Source: Colwellia sp. (lineage in GTDB: Bacteria; Pseudomonadota; Gammaproteobacteria; Enterobacterales; Alteromonadaceae). From it: a stretch of 64,000 nucleotides of DNA. Positions 8,341 to 17,310 of the stretch are shown in pieces. Position numbers and translations under genes: made by a program. The notes below the pieces were generated by a model. That model did not search any database and was not told where the DNA came from. It saw only the letters and a list, made by a program, of their open reading frames with translations. The stretch is taken from NCBI GenBank assembly GCA_013215295.1, contig JABSOZ010000005.1, positions 248,001-312,000 on the forward strand, written 5' to 3'. Position 1 is the first letter of the stretch. Each line of letters begins with the position of its first letter.

Positions 8341-10776
8341 ATGTTTAGAGATATCAAATATGCATGGCGTTTATTATTAAAAACGCCAAGTTTTACCGGC
8401 ATTACTATTGTCGTATTGGCAATAGGGTTAGGTTTGTCTATCTATATGTTTTCCATCATTAATATGTTGGCATATAAGCAATTAGATATTCCTCACTATG
8501 AGCGTTTAGTGATGATTGATGCTGTCGTTGATGGCATGGAAAATCAGGGCAATGTTTATGCTCACGATTATGATTACATGAAGCAGCGCCAACAAAGTTT
8601 TGAGGAATTTAGTGCTTATATCAGGACAAGTTTGAGTTTATCAAATGGTAAAGAAGCGCAACGTTATGACGGCGCTTATATTGAGCCTACGGCATTTTCA
8701 TTGTTTGGTGGAAAAACTCATTTGGGACGAACCTTTATTGATAGCGATGTAAAAAAGGCTTTCATTGATACGGAAAGAAGTCCTGTTCACTCTGAAGTTG
8801 TCATCATCAGCTATCAAGTATGGCAGGAATATTATAATAAAAGCCCTGAGGTTATTGGAAAAACTGTGCAAGTCAATGGCAAGGTACATACGGTTATTGG
8901 TGTAATGAATGAAGGTTTTGCTTACCCTAGAAAAGAGTCAGTTTGGATACCAATAAAAGTGGCGGCTAATCAAAACTCGGGTCAAGGTGGTTGGCATGTT
9001 TCCATTGCCGCGCTTTTAAAACCTGGTATATCGTTAGCAATGGCGCAGCAAGAATTAATGACCTACTCAAAAGAGTTAACAGAAAAATATCCAGAAAGTA
9101 ATACTAATGTCACGGTTCATAGCCGCACCTTAGTACAGATGGTGATGGATAATTCAATGATGATTGTTTATTTACTTACTGGAGCAACGATTTTCATTAT
9201 GGCGTTAGTCATCACCAATGTCGGTAATTTAATGTTAGCCCGAGCAATGGAACGTAGTAAAGAAGTGGCCATTCGAAGTGCTTTAGGCGCGCCAAGAAGT
9301 CGAATTATTCGTCAGATGCTTTTTGAAACCTTAATCATCTGTTTTATTGGTGGTTTTTTTGGCATTATTCTCGCAGGTTGGGGCTTAGACATATCTCGGC
9401 CATTATTTGAAACCTTTGGTGGTGGTGGCTCATGGTGGACATTTACCTTAGATGCTGAAGAGTTAGGCATAGCGGGTTTTATTATATTTTTTACCGCATT
9501 GCTTACGGGATTATTTCCAGCGATTAAAGCTTCAAATACTGATATTAATAGCACGCTCCGTGATGGTACGCGTGGTGCACAAAGTAAAAGTTCAGCAAAA
9601 TTAAGCAAGGTTTTGGTCTCTGCTGAAATATTCTTATCGTGTGCTTTATTAATTCTTGCTGGGGTGATGATTTTTGGTGTTAATGACGCCATTAATGCCG
9701 ATTACGGCTTTAAACCGAAAGGGATGTTAACTGCCCGTTTTGGGCTAAATACTGATGATTATAAAATGACTGTAGAACGTAACTTGTATCAACAACGGTT
9801 AATTCAAGCGTTGATAAGAGAGCCCGGCATTGAAAATGCCACCACCGCAAGTGCATTTCCTGGGCGTTCATCGGGCCGAGAATCTATTAAAATTGAAGAT
9901 ATGGCTAACCAAGATAAACAATATCCTCGTTCTTACTTCATGACTATTTCAAAAAACTATTTTGAATTTCTAGGTGTGCCTGTATTGGAAGGTCGAGCGT
10001 TTAATGATAGTGACACAATCGATAGTTTGCCGGTGGTTATTGTTAGCACTAGCTTTGCAAAAAAATTCTGGCCAAATACTAGTTCGATTGGCAAACGTAT
10101 TAAAACAGAGCCCAATAATCCCGATAGCGAATGGCGAACTATAGTAGGTGTAAGCAAACATTTAATTCATTCTCAGCCCTTTGGTGATGAACAGTTTAGA
10201 TCGGCTATATATGTACCGAATAGCCAGCTAGCGTATCAATATCAATATGTGGCGATTAAAACAGCATTAAACCCTTATCAATTACAAAAAACACTGGTTG
10301 ATACAGCGGCTAAAGTTGATAGCAGTATTCCACTTTATCATGTGTTTTCGCTAAGTGATCGACTTGAACGTCGTGTTGGGGCTATGGTATTTGTTGGTAA
10401 AATATTCATTGTTTTTGGTGCTTTAGCCTTGATTCTTGCTGCCGCAGGTATATATGGCATTATGAGTCGTAGTGTTACCCAACGTACGCAAGAGTTTGGC
10501 GTTCGTCGTGCACTAGGTGCAATTGATAGAGATATTTATCAATTGTTATTAAAACAAGGATTAACCATGCTAGTTTCGGGCATTAGTGTTGGGGCTGCGC
10601 TTGGCTATTTCGCTGTAAATATGTTGTCTGGAGTGCTGCTTACTTTATCGGGATATTATCTAATGGTTACTACCACGGTATTGTTGACTATTTCGCTTAC
10701 CTTTATTGCTGCGACATTAATCCCTGCATTTAGAGTACTTAAATTAGAGCCTAATAGTGCTTTACGTTACGAATAA
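8341..10776 (+). CDS. FtsX-like ABC permease (MacB-type, duplicated 8-TM form)
   Basis: The 811-residue protein contains two MacB-periplasmic plus FtsX units. Transmembrane helices lie at about residues 20-42, 275-300, 335-355, 380-400, then 425-450, 690-715, 740-760 and 775-800. The motif EVAIRSALGAPRSRI after the second helix, and EFGVRRALGAIDRDI in the second unit, are the conserved FtsX cytoplasmic signatures. Large periplasmic domains lie between helices 1-2 and 5-6. One chain with two FtsX units is expected to pair with two copies of the ATPase encoded upstream. This family exports antimicrobial compounds, lipids or peptides; which one is not visible here. Confidence 0.85.
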   Translation: MFRDIKYAWRLLLKTPSFTGITIVVLAIGLGLSIYMFSIINMLAYKQLDIPHYERLVMIDAVVDGMENQGNVYAHDYDYMKQRQQSFEEFSAYIRTSLSLSNGKEAQRYDGAYIEPTAFSLFGGKTHLGRTFIDSDVKKAFIDTERSPVHSEVVIISYQVWQEYYNKSPEVIGKTVQVNGKVHTVIGVMNEGFAYPRKESVWIPIKVAANQNSGQGGWHVSIAALLKPGISLAMAQQELMTYSKELTEKYPESNTNVTVHSRTLVQMVMDNSMMIVYLLTGATIFIMALVITNVGNLMLARAMERSKEVAIRSALGAPRSRIIRQMLFETLIICFIGGFFGIILAGWGLDISRPLFETFGGGGSWWTFTLDAEELGIAGFIIFFTALLTGLFPAIKASNTDINSTLRDGTRGAQSKSSAKLSKVLVSAEIFLSCALLILAGVMIFGVNDAINADYGFKPKGMLTARFGLNTDDYKMTVERNLYQQRLIQALIREPGIENATTASAFPGRSSGRESIKIEDMANQDKQYPRSYFMTISKNYFEFLGVPVLEGRAFNDSDTIDSLPVVIVSTSFAKKFWPNTSSIGKRIKTEPNNPDSEWRTIVGVSKHLIHSQPFGDEQFRSAIYVPNSQLAYQYQYVAIKTALNPYQLQKTLVDTAAKVDSSIPLYHVFSLSDRLERRVGAMVFVGKIFIVFGALALILAAAGIYGIMSRSVTQRTQEFGVRRALGAIDRDIYQLLLKQGLTMLVSGISVGAALGYFAVNMLSGVLLTLSGYYLMVTTTVLLTISLTFIAATLIPAFRVLKLEPNSALRYE

Positions 10777-10799
10777 TAGCTTTTAAAGTAGAGTGATAA

Positions 10800-10834
10800 A
10801 AAGTTAATGGCAACATACTGTTGCTATTAACTTT
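10800..10834. terminator. long stem-loop after permease gene
   Basis: Arms of 15 bases (AAAGTTAATGGCAAC and its inverted copy, one G-T pair) enclose the loop ATACT. There is no strong T-run after it, so it may be a partial terminator or an RNA-stabilising hairpin that sets a lower level of the regulator genes downstream. Confidence 0.5.
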
Positions 10835-10855
10835 ATGTTCAGGATGGCCTCTCTC

Positions 10856-10926
10856 TGGCATCCATGCCATACGAGGCATTGCTACATCCTGTATATCAAC
10901 GGTATGCTGCGGTGACATGGATGGCA
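10856..10926. repeat. REP-like intergenic palindromic element
   Basis: The arms TGGCATCCATG (10856-10866) and CATGGATGGCA (10916-10926) are inverted copies with one mismatch and flank about 49 bases containing further small inverted pieces. The sequence is GC-richer than its surroundings. The CATCCATG/CATGGATG core resembles dispersed palindromic elements I recall from Alteromonadales genomes. It sits between the permease and regulator genes. Only one copy is in this window, so the repeat nature is inferred. Confidence 0.35.
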
Positions 10927-10964
10927 AAGAGCCGCGATGTTTAAAATACAAAAGAGTAATATGA

Positions 10965-12362
10965 ATGACTTATAACGTTTTACTTGCTGATGACGACATC
11001 AATATTTTGGCAGCATTAAAATTGCAATTAAAAGTTGAAGGTTTTACTTCTACCGCTGTAACAACGCCTAATGCCGCATTATTCGCGTTAAAAGAAGAGT
11101 CTTTTGATCTGATTTTGATGGATTTAAACTATCAGCAAGACACCACATCAGGCAATGAAGGGTTAACGTTAATCACCGAAATTCGTGAAATAGATTCATT
11201 GATCCCCATTGTAGCTATGACAGGTTGGGGCACTATTGATATTGCAGTAGATGCAATGCGAAGAGGGGCGAATGATTTTATTGAAAAGCCTTGTGATAAC
11301 AATAGACTCTTTAATATTCTAAAAAATCTATTGGCACTACGAGATAGCCAACAACGTAGCCAAAGACTCGCCACAGAAAATGAACTACTCAGAACAAGTA
11401 CTCAACCACAGCACTGGATTTGCCAATCAAAAGCCATGAAGCAAGTGATGAATGTGGTTAACAATGTTGCGGCTACCGACATTAATATTTTAATTACCGG
11501 AGAAAATGGCACCGGAAAGAGTCAACTAGCGAATATTATTCATCAAAGCTCTGCGCGAGAATCTCACAGTTTTATTACGCTTAATATGGGTGCGATTAAC
11601 GAAGCCATTTTTGAATCAGAATTATTTGGGCATGTAAAAGGCAGCTTTACCGACGCAAAAACGAATCGAATTGGCCGTTTCGAATTAGCAGACCAAGGCA
11701 GTTTGTTTATGGATGAAATAGCAAATATTCCACTCAGCCAACAAGCTAAACTTCTTAGGGTGCTAGAAAGTGGTGAATATGAAAAGCTGGGTAGTAGTAA
11801 AAGTCAAAAAGCGTCAGTACGTATTATTAGTGCAACGAATGCTAATTTAGACGAAATGGTCAGTGAGAAAGCCTTTCGACAAGATTTACTGTTTCGCCTT
11901 AATAGTATTGAAATAAATATTCCATCACTACGTCACCGATTAGCTGATATTCCTCTGCTAGCAAATAATTTTTTACAAAAACACAGTCAAAAATACCAGC
12001 GTGATATCGATGAAATATCAGTTGCCGCGATGGACAAGTTATTAGCGTATCAATGGCCAGGTAATATTCGTGAGTTAGACCATTTAATAGAACGTGCGGT
12101 TTTAATGACAACATCAACTAGCTTACAGGCGGATGATTTATTGATCAAATCCACTAGTAATACCGATAAAAGTGTTCAGGAAAACGTTTCACAAAGTTCA
12201 ACTTCAGATGACGATTGGGCACATTTATCCATGGAACAAGCTGAAGGAAAACTAATTGGGCTTGTCATGAAGCGATTTCATGGCAATGCCAAAGAAGCTT
12301 CAAAAGCATTAGGTTATAGTAAAAGTGCTTTTTATCGTCGATTAGAAAAGTTTGGTTTTTAG
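10965..12362 (+). CDS. sigma-54-dependent response regulator (NtrC family)
   Basis: The receiver domain (1-125) has the acidic pocket D9-D11 and the phosphorylation site Asp53. The AAA+ domain (about 140-370) has Walker A GENGTGKS, the sigma-54 contact loop as GSFTDA (a common form of GAFTGA), and Walker B SLFMDEIANI. The Fis-type helix-turn-helix is at the very end (NAKEASKALGYSKSAFYRRL). It activates sigma-54 promoters when phosphorylated by the kinase encoded 14 bases downstream. The sigma-54 promoter and dyads at 6078-6181 make the exporter operon its likely target, and itself if the operon reads through. Confidence 0.92.
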   Translation: MTYNVLLADDDINILAALKLQLKVEGFTSTAVTTPNAALFALKEESFDLILMDLNYQQDTTSGNEGLTLITEIREIDSLIPIVAMTGWGTIDIAVDAMRRGANDFIEKPCDNNRLFNILKNLLALRDSQQRSQRLATENELLRTSTQPQHWICQSKAMKQVMNVVNNVAATDINILITGENGTGKSQLANIIHQSSARESHSFITLNMGAINEAIFESELFGHVKGSFTDAKTNRIGRFELADQGSLFMDEIANIPLSQQAKLLRVLESGEYEKLGSSKSQKASVRIISATNANLDEMVSEKAFRQDLLFRLNSIEINIPSLRHRLADIPLLANNFLQKHSQKYQRDIDEISVAAMDKLLAYQWPGNIRELDHLIERAVLMTTSTSLQADDLLIKSTSNTDKSVQENVSQSSTSDDDWAHLSMEQAEGKLIGLVMKRFHGNAKEASKALGYSKSAFYRRLEKFGF

Positions 12363-12376
12363 TGAAATGAGGTAAT

Positions 12377-13705
12377 ATGGCAATCGGTCAAACAAGCTTT
12401 TCTCAAAAAGTATTTTCACTGGTACTCGCAGCAGCACTTCCTTCTTATCTCTGTGCCATGATATTTTTGTGGAACATAGACTATTCGTCGTATGCGAAAA
12501 CATTATTAACAACGTTATTATCCTTAAATGTGTTTGGTTTTGCTTGGCTGATTAAAAAGCAGCTGAAATTTCAATTCCAAACGTTATCTAATTTAGTCGA
12601 AGCCGTTCGGGGCGGCGATTTTACACTTAGAGGTAAACAACGTTCGTTAGAGGATCCATTAGCAGAACTCACCGGACAAATTAACTTATTATCAAGTAGC
12701 CTTAGTGAGCAAAGAATAGCTTCAGAAGAAGCTTACCGGTTACTTGATAAAACCATTGCTCATATCAATGTCGCCATATTCGCCTTTGATACCAATAATA
12801 AAATTAAATTGGCTAACCCAGCCGCTGGACGATTGTATTCATGTGAATTTTTACAACTGCTCGGGCAGTCGGCAGACATGTTGGGGTTAACGGCATTTTT
12901 CACTGACGAACAAACACAACTTCTTGAACATACTTTTCCTGGCGGAAGTGGTCGTTGGCAAATACGTTTAGACAGTTATCGCGATAAAGGCATTCAAGGG
13001 AAATTACTTTTTATTACCGATTTAAAAACGGTTTTGCGAGATGAAGAATTAAAGGCCTGGAAGAATTTAATCAAGGTGATCAGTCATGAAGTTAATAATT
13101 CACTTTATCCTATCAGCTCTATGAGCCAAACTTTAAATAAGCTTGTTAATCGTCAACCTTTAGCGGATGACTGGCGAGAAGATATCAGCGAAGGCTTGTC
13201 GGTTATTGGTGAAAGAGCAAATAATTTAACTGACTTTATTAAACGATATGCCAAAGTAGCTAAATTACCGGAGCCCAATAAACAGTTGTTTAGTATGGCG
13301 CAATTACTTGCCCATATCCCGATAATACCCGCGAACAAAATGGATATTGTTATTGATGATAATAGTGATCAATTAATGGCGTTGTATGCAGATCAAAGCA
13401 TGTTTGAACAAGTCATCATTAATTTACTGAAAAATGCATTAGAAGCTGGTGCGCCCGTTGGCTTGTCATGGGGAGAAGACCAACACTCGCAATGGCTGAA
13501 TATTACTGACCAAGGTGCAGGAATAAAAAATCCAGCGAATTTATTTGTCCCTTTTTATTCCACAAAACCTGAAGGGTCTGGTATCGGATTGGTTTTATGT
13601 CAACAAATTCTCGATAAACATCAAGGTTCTATTACCATAGAAAATAGAAAACAAGGCGGATGCATGGTAAACATTCACTTGCCAAAGCCTTCCTATTTAA
13701 AATAA
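12377..13705 (+). CDS. membrane histidine kinase, NtrB/NtrY-like
   Basis: Two transmembrane helices are at about residues 12-32 and 40-58, with almost no periplasmic loop between them. A HAMP-like segment follows, then a PAS domain (about 120-215), the phospho-acceptor HEVNNS with His237, and an HATPase domain with NLLKNALEA, DQGAGI and GSGIGLVL. The short outer loop suggests it senses within the membrane or cytoplasm. It is co-transcribed with the NtrC-type regulator upstream, its clear partner. Signal unknown; envelope stress or the transported compound are possibilities. Confidence 0.9.
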   Translation: MAIGQTSFSQKVFSLVLAAALPSYLCAMIFLWNIDYSSYAKTLLTTLLSLNVFGFAWLIKKQLKFQFQTLSNLVEAVRGGDFTLRGKQRSLEDPLAELTGQINLLSSSLSEQRIASEEAYRLLDKTIAHINVAIFAFDTNNKIKLANPAAGRLYSCEFLQLLGQSADMLGLTAFFTDEQTQLLEHTFPGGSGRWQIRLDSYRDKGIQGKLLFITDLKTVLRDEELKAWKNLIKVISHEVNNSLYPISSMSQTLNKLVNRQPLADDWREDISEGLSVIGERANNLTDFIKRYAKVAKLPEPNKQLFSMAQLLAHIPIIPANKMDIVIDDNSDQLMALYADQSMFEQVIINLLKNALEAGAPVGLSWGEDQHSQWLNITDQGAGIKNPANLFVPFYSTKPEGSGIGLVLCQQILDKHQGSITIENRKQGGCMVNIHLPKPSYLK

Positions 13706-13753
13706 TGAACTATAATATATTGCAGCTAAATCATAATAGTGCTTTTGATATAA

Positions 13754-14080
13754 GACGGAGTTTCAAAAAAAATATGGCAAGGTTTTGTTGTTGATGTGTC
13801 ATATGGCACTAAAAGTAACTTAGAGAGATTGGCATTGCGCAGAGTTGATTTAGCGGCGCTACACGACGTAACTGCTGACAGTATTATTAAATCAAACCCT
13901 ACATCATTTGAGAATATAGAAAAATTACGCCCTGCCTATATCACCAAGGCATATTATCTGATGCTATCTCACGATTTTGTCGAAAAAAACCCTAAAATAG
14001 CGCAACAGATATGGGATGCAATAGAAATAATCAGAGAAACCGAATTTGATGAAATAGCATCAAAGTACGCAAACCTCTAA
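13754..14080 (+). pseudogene. C-terminal remnant of a family 3 solute-binding protein
   Basis: The open frame begins after a stop at 13751 and has no ATG before the conserved part; a GTG at 13796 is the only initiator. The translation (WQGFVVDV, then LRPAYITKAYYLMLSHDFV, then IWDAIEIIRETEF) matches the C-terminal lobe of SBP_bac_3 periplasmic amino-acid-binding proteins. The signal peptide and first lobe (about 150 residues) are missing. No transporter partner is next to it. I read it as a decayed fragment; a stand-alone short protein is less likely. Confidence 0.55.
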
Positions 14081-14086
14081 CCACTT

Positions 14087-15280
14087 TTACCAATGAAATT
14101 GAGCTCTCATGTTGATTGCAGAACCATCAATTTCGGCGCTAGCATTTGTTAAGTCGGCATAATTAATATCTGTAGACACATAGTTAAGCGATAGTCGCGT
14201 ATATTTAGTTGAAAACCAATTGATACCCAAAGTCAAAATCTCAGCATTAGAACCTATATATTGATCACTGAGATCAATACTTTCAAAACGCGTAAAAATT
14301 TCCCATGCGCCATGCTCTGAAGATGGCTTAACGCCAACAAAAGTTCCTGAAGCGACATTGTATAGACGTTGATCATTGGTTAAAAAGAACCCTGTTTGAA
14401 TATAGTAATTTGAATATTCACGATCATCGGCAGCAGTTACCCCCGTTAAATCAGCTGATATATATTCTCCAACAATATTCCATTGGTCATATGTATAAGA
14501 TAATTCAAGATCATAGACACTATTATCTTTAGCGTAAAATACATCAGATATTATACTTTTTACTGAAGTCGAATGGACACCTGCTCTATTTTTTATCTCA
14601 AAGCTGCTATTTTCATCGAGTTGCCGCAGGCTGAAACTTGCACCTAAGTGTAATACTTGCCCATGGTTGTTTATCGGCGCGAAAGTTGCGCGTCCGGTAA
14701 CAGAATAATTATTATCAGTTGCATTCGAGTCTATATCGTAAACACCGATGTGATAACCATAGGCATTTCCTTTTCCGGCGATGCTAACACCTATTTCTCG
14801 ATCACCTGCAAAATTTGAAGTGCTTGCACTTCGTTCTATCGGAGATATATATTTTGAACTGCTTGAATTTTCAAAGCCAAAAGGTTCGGAGTGTTTACCG
14901 ATAAAAATATCAAATTTGTTAAAGCCTGAATATTTAATATAAGAGCTTTTATTAACCGATTTATTCTCGGCGAAGTCTGTTTGAAATCGATATTGCCAGT
15001 CTTTGTATTTACCCTTAAGATAAATTCTAGCGCGACGAATTTCACTGCCTGAACCGCTCTCGCCATTTACCCCTGAGAATGCTGCATCGTCCCATGTGGC
15101 AAAATCAATCATCAATCGGCCATTGATTCTAAAATAAAAATCACCGCTATTAACCGCGAGTCCTGCTTTATTACTAATCTTTATATCGTGGTCAGCGCTG
15201 ACAACACTTTCTGCGACTGTTTCATTTGAATAAAATAAAGGAGCCGCTAATATGGCTAAGGTTAAAATGTTATTTTTCAT
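14087..15280 (-). CDS. outer-membrane porin, phosphate-selective O/P (OprP) type
   Basis: I start at ATG 15280, which gives the signal peptide MKNNILTLAILAAPLFYSNE and has AAAGAG seven bases upstream; a longer frame to 15364 adds 28 unlikely residues. The mature protein is beta-strand rich. It shows FRINGRLMIDFATWDD, RRARIYLKGKYKDWQYRFQ and IDIFIGKHSEPFGFE-like strands typical of the Porin_O_P family, and it ends in HW, an aromatic C-terminus used for outer-membrane insertion. It would form an anion- or sugar-permeable channel. It is divergent from the nitrilase-like gene, and its promoter must lie in 15281-15498. Confidence 0.8.
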   Translation of the reverse strand: MKNNILTLAILAAPLFYSNETVAESVVSADHDIKISNKAGLAVNSGDFYFRINGRLMIDFATWDDAAFSGVNGESGSGSEIRRARIYLKGKYKDWQYRFQTDFAENKSVNKSSYIKYSGFNKFDIFIGKHSEPFGFENSSSSKYISPIERSASTSNFAGDREIGVSIAGKGNAYGYHIGVYDIDSNATDNNYSVTGRATFAPINNHGQVLHLGASFSLRQLDENSSFEIKNRAGVHSTSVKSIISDVFYAKDNSVYDLELSYTYDQWNIVGEYISADLTGVTAADDREYSNYYIQTGFFLTNDQRLYNVASGTFVGVKPSSEHGAWEIFTRFESIDLSDQYIGSNAEILTLGINWFSTKYTRLSLNYVSTDINYADLTNASAEIDGSAINMRAQFHW

Positions 15281-15426
15281 AGATGAACTCTTTGATATGG
15301 ATGCAATAAATTTTAGTATAATAACAATATCTTGCAAGATATTGTTATGATTAAATGAATTCAAATAACACTTGATTTAAACTGATAACATGCACAAAAA
15401 TAGCGTCAATCATGGCTTTCATGTAA

Positions 15427-15450
15427 TATCCCACCGATAAACGTAATGCT
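15427..15450 (+). promoter_or_regulatory. partial match to the shared glucan-locus promoter element
   Basis: TATCCCACCGA, then CGTAATGCT, matches the core of the element upstream of the GH16 gene at 38199 (TATCCCACCTGACCGT, then AATGCT) with one small gap. It lies 49 bases before the nitrilase-like gene. It suggests shared control but is short. Confidence 0.3.
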
Positions 15451-15498
15451 CACATTACTCTCTCTAAATAATCATTAGTTACATGGAAAATACACATC

Positions 15499-17310
15499 AT
15501 GCGAGTCGCTGTTTCCCAGTTTGCCACTTCATCAAATTATCAAGAAAACCTAGCAACCTGTATCCGTATGATAAATAAGGCCGCAGTTTGTCAGCCATCT
15601 CTCATCGTTCTTCCTGAGTATTGTAATACGCTATTTTGTTCTGCAAAAACCTGTTACCTTGACCATGATCAAGCTTGGAATGAAGCAATATCTATAGATG
15701 GAAATTTTTTGCACTGTATTGCAGAGTTGGCGAAAAAGCATAACTGTTACATTGTCATCAACGTAACGATACGACGAGATCTTTCACGCAACGTTTCTAA
15801 CACGAAGCAAGACGATTCAATTAAATCAAATATTAGTGTGACCTCATGTTTATTTTCACCCCTTGGAGAACTCATTCATCAAGAGGATAAGAAAAAGTTA
15901 GTGGGGCATGAAAATGATTTCTTTGTTAACGCGCATAAAATGTCAGAGGTTATATCAACCTCTGTTGGAAAGCTTGGACTGATGACAGGAAGTGATAGCA
16001 TGAACTTTGAAGCATCACGTGGCTTAGCCTTACATGATGCTCAATTATTGTGTAATTCTATAAACACATTTGCATTAGATCAAAGTCATTTGCACGATCC
16101 AGCTCGAGCCTTTGAAAACAAAATATTTTTAGCTACGGCAAATAAAGTCGGAGCACTTGTACCACAAGCGTTTATTCCATCACCAACAAGTGAATCGCAG
16201 AACGATGCTTCTCAAGAGGTTCTTGTTGGCGTAGGGCACAGCCAAATAGTGTCTCCTGATGGCAAGGTGTTAGCAAAGATAGCGAATAATGAAGAAGGTG
16301 TTATTTTTGCCGATATTGATCTAATTGATAACCGACAAGAGTCTGACAATAAACTTCGCCCCGATGGCACTGAATTGCTTAAACAGCGACGCCCCGATCT
16401 TTATCAAAAATTGATGCAAACCATCAAAAAACCACCTCTAGATGGGCAGGAGAATACTCATGATGGTACAGTGCCAAAAACTGCGAATGTCGCCATTTTC
16501 GCCACCTATAAATCGAATGAAGAGGCCATTGAAGATGTTTGTTTTTATATTGAAAACAACCTCAGTGATATAATTCAATTACCTGAGTTATTCTTTATAG
16601 CAGATAAAACAATAATGAATAATGCAGAGCAATTCGACCATATAGCCTGTTTGAGTAAACAACTGATTAAACAAATTAGCGCAGTATTGAGGCCCTATCA
16701 ATACGTGTGTACAAGTTTAGTGATTGAAGGAGCCCATCAGGCGGTGCTAATAAGCGAGCATGGTTTATTTGCAACACAACAGCAATTGCACTTTTGCCAA
16801 AGGTATCAGTGGACAGAACTAGGCGATGATTTAACTATTCTAGAATTGCCTTTAGAGCAAGGGAAAATTAGCGTTGCGATGCTAACCGCAGATGACGCTA
16901 ACATACCTGAAATAGTAAAAGTTGCAGCGTTAAATAACATCCACTTATTATTGATACCTTTTGATATTCAAGAGGCAAGTGAAGTTGAATATAGTTTACT
17001 ATCACGTGCAGCTGAAAATAGAATTTGTATTGTTGCTGCGAGTCGTGAGAAGAATTTTATCAATGAGTTTTCCATGAAAGAAGCTAATAGTTCCAACGAC
17101 AAAACAATCGACAACAAAAAAGGTAATAAAAAGAAGCGTAAAGCGGTGAAGTCTACTGGATTTATTGCCAATTTAACTGAACAATCTGCTTTACCACCTC
17201 ATTGGAATTTAGCTAAGTTTACTGGATATATTAACCACCCTCTTATCAAATATCAGCATGGTAAAATTACTAAAGCATTAGTGCACCCCATTGCTGCTAC
17301 ACACGACTAA
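15499..17310 (+). CDS. tandem nitrilase-fold protein with both catalytic cysteines lost
   Basis: Two carbon-nitrogen-hydrolase folds lie in one chain: residues 1-300 and about 325-600. Domain 1 keeps the first Glu (LIVLPE, E40), the Lys (DKK, K131) and the RAFENK strand. At the catalytic Cys position it reads LMTGSDSMNFE, with Gly164 in place of Cys. Domain 2 keeps LPE (E363), but the Lys is Gln and the Cys position in MLTADDANIPE is Ala464. Hydrolysis by the usual Glu-Lys-Cys triad is therefore not expected. A Lys-rich insertion (about 533-552) precedes the last strand. It has no signal peptide, so it is cytoplasmic. It is convergent with the GH3 gene, overlapping by 4 bases. A binding or regulatory role is a guess. 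Confidence 0.75.
   Translation: MRVAVSQFATSSNYQENLATCIRMINKAAVCQPSLIVLPEYCNTLFCSAKTCYLDHDQAWNEAISIDGNFLHCIAELAKKHNCYIVINVTIRRDLSRNVSNTKQDDSIKSNISVTSCLFSPLGELIHQEDKKKLVGHENDFFVNAHKMSEVISTSVGKLGLMTGSDSMNFEASRGLALHDAQLLCNSINTFALDQSHLHDPARAFENKIFLATANKVGALVPQAFIPSPTSESQNDASQEVLVGVGHSQIVSPDGKVLAKIANNEEGVIFADIDLIDNRQESDNKLRPDGTELLKQRRPDLYQKLMQTIKKPPLDGQENTHDGTVPKTANVAIFATYKSNEEAIEDVCFYIENNLSDIIQLPELFFIADKTIMNNAEQFDHIACLSKQLIKQISAVLRPYQYVCTSLVIEGAHQAVLISEHGLFATQQQLHFCQRYQWTELGDDLTILELPLEQGKISVAMLTADDANIPEIVKVAALNNIHLLLIPFDIQEASEVEYSLLSRAAENRICIVAASREKNFINEFSMKEANSSNDKTIDNKKGNKKKRKAVKSTGFIANLTEQSALPPHWNLAKFTGYINHPLIKYQHGKITKALVHPIAATHD

Noticed and set aside
15499-17310. NAD synthetase glutaminase or standard amidase assignment
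   Set aside because: The catalytic Cys is missing in both halves and no synthetase domain follows.
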